NCBI RefSeq assembly: GCF_006546985.1
Contig: NZ_ML637008.1
Span: 242,266 to 306,265, forward strand
Direction of reading: 5' to 3'
DNA: 64,000 nucleotides
DNA from: Bacillus sp. 03113
GTDB taxonomy: Bacteria; Bacillota; Bacilli; Bacillales; Cytobacillaceae
In this document: in pieces, positions 63,542 through 64,000 of the stretch
How positions within the stretch are numbered: position 1 is the first letter of the stretch
Layout: the number at the start of each line of letters is the position of its first letter
Program-made: the position numbers and the translations under genes
Notes under the pieces: generated by a model
The model's database searches: none
What the model saw: only the letters and a program-made list of their open reading frames with translations
What the model was told of the DNA's origin: nothing

Positions 63542-63922
63542 ATGGACTTTATTATGAAGGATATTGGTTTTTACACTCATTTTCCTTATGGTAAGCTTGA
63601 CATTGCAGGGGACGAAGAATATGGTTTTCGACCGTATCAATTAATGGTTTCTTCTATCGCCGTTTGCAGTGGAGGAGTATTAAGGAACGTTCTGGAAAAA
63701 ATGCGCCTAGAAATTGAGGACATACATATTCATGCAGATGTGAAAAGAATCGAAGAGGAGGCGAACCGCTTAGAAAAAATCCATCTACATTTTCAAATTA
63801 AGGGATTACATTTAGAGGAGAAAAAAATAGAAAAAGCCCTTCAATTGGCACAGAAAAATTGTCCAATGGTGCAATCAGTTAAAGGTAGCATCATCATTGA
63901 AGAGAGCTTTGAGTTAATTTAG
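63542..63922 (+). CDS. OsmC/Ohr-family protein
   Basis: 126-aa OsmC-fold protein. The two conserved cysteines of the peroxide-reducing site are present: Cys42 (MVSSIAVCSGGVLRNVLE) and Cys107 (AQKNCPMVQSV). Ohr/OsmC enzymes reduce organic hydroperoxides with thiols; the YhfA-like subgroup to which this seems closer lacks a firm function. GAAGGGG precedes the ATG. Confidence 0.85.
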   Translation: MDFIMKDIGFYTHFPYGKLDIAGDEEYGFRPYQLMVSSIAVCSGGVLRNVLEKMRLEIEDIHIHADVKRIEEEANRLEKIHLHFQIKGLHLEEKKIEKALQLAQKNCPMVQSVKGSIIIEESFELI

Positions 63923-64000
63923 TATGATTTGTACAAGGATAAAGTTGACTAGTTTTGGAAAAATAACGGTATGAAATTTTTCTTATCATATATTGAAAGG

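Noticed and set aside
1-64000. CRISPR arrays, rRNA, tRNA, prophage or transposase genes
   Set aside because: None could be recognised; the repeats found are dispersed intergenic elements or short phased motifs without spacer structure.

Overview
This window is AT-rich, densely coded chromosomal DNA from an endospore-forming member of the Bacillaceae. Ribosome binding sites are strong (AGGAGG type) and many genes start with TTG or GTG. Recognisable Bacillus genes include liaIH/liaFSR, sacT-sacP-sacA, levR with a mannose-family PTS, sinR and a sinI-like gene, yfkK-yfkJ-yfkH, motAB under a SigD-type promoter, topB, queF, mscL and a ykvU/spoVB-like gene. I cannot fix the species. No rRNA, tRNA, CRISPR array, prophage or transposase gene was seen.

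Layout. 1-7066: a peptide ABC importer (oppD fragment, oppF, oppB, oppC, then two tandem paralogous binding lipoproteins). 7372-9777: a secreted InhA/M6 metalloprotease. 10319-11527: a YfmL-type DEAD-box helicase. 11561-16719: sucrose uptake and breakdown (SacT antiterminator, a promoter with RNA antiterminator and terminator, SacP permease, fructokinase, sucrose-6-phosphate hydrolase). 16875-18506: a DeoR-family regulator and a Cof-type phosphatase. 18683-24706 (minus): a four-subunit mannose-family PTS behind a very clear sigma-54 promoter, with its LevR activator upstream. 24896-27721: divergent FAD/Rieske oxidoreductase and fatty-acid desaturase separated by a 55-bp palindrome. 28241-31907: the Lia cell-envelope stress module. 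32200-37236: a flippase, an ECF sigma factor, a cupin, and a divergent EamA transporter/MocR regulator pair.

37373-46028 is iron-centred. It has a Fur-box palindrome, an iron-siderophore binding lipoprotein and two FecCD permeases without an ATPase. The highlight is at 42178-44020: a complete IMEF-type encapsulin operon, with an iron-mineralising cargo protein, the encapsulin shell and a [2Fe-2S] ferredoxin. Cargo and ferredoxin both carry the shell-targeting peptide core SVGSLI, at the C-terminus of the first and the N-terminus of the second. Nearby are an unrecognised gene behind a Fur box (44873-45352) and, at the right end, a PfeT/ZosA-like metal P-type ATPase with a Fur-like box. A plausible reading is import, bulk storage with redox-driven release, and export of iron.

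46116-64000: EamA transporter, queF with a preQ1 riboswitch, acylphosphatase, M29 aminopeptidase, beta-phosphoglucomutase, a cobalamin riboswitch driving a NiCoT cobalt/nickel permease, topB, motAB, a convergent sinI/sinR pair, methionine aminopeptidase, the yfk genes, the P-type ATPase and an OsmC-like protein.

Structured non-coding DNA is unusually abundant. There are two dispersed intergenic repeat families, a perfectly paired cloverleaf element (41072-41213), a long inverted repeat (37498-37622), the 55-bp palindrome (26486-26540) and five copies of TCGATAAA phased at about 20.5 bp (18500-18590).
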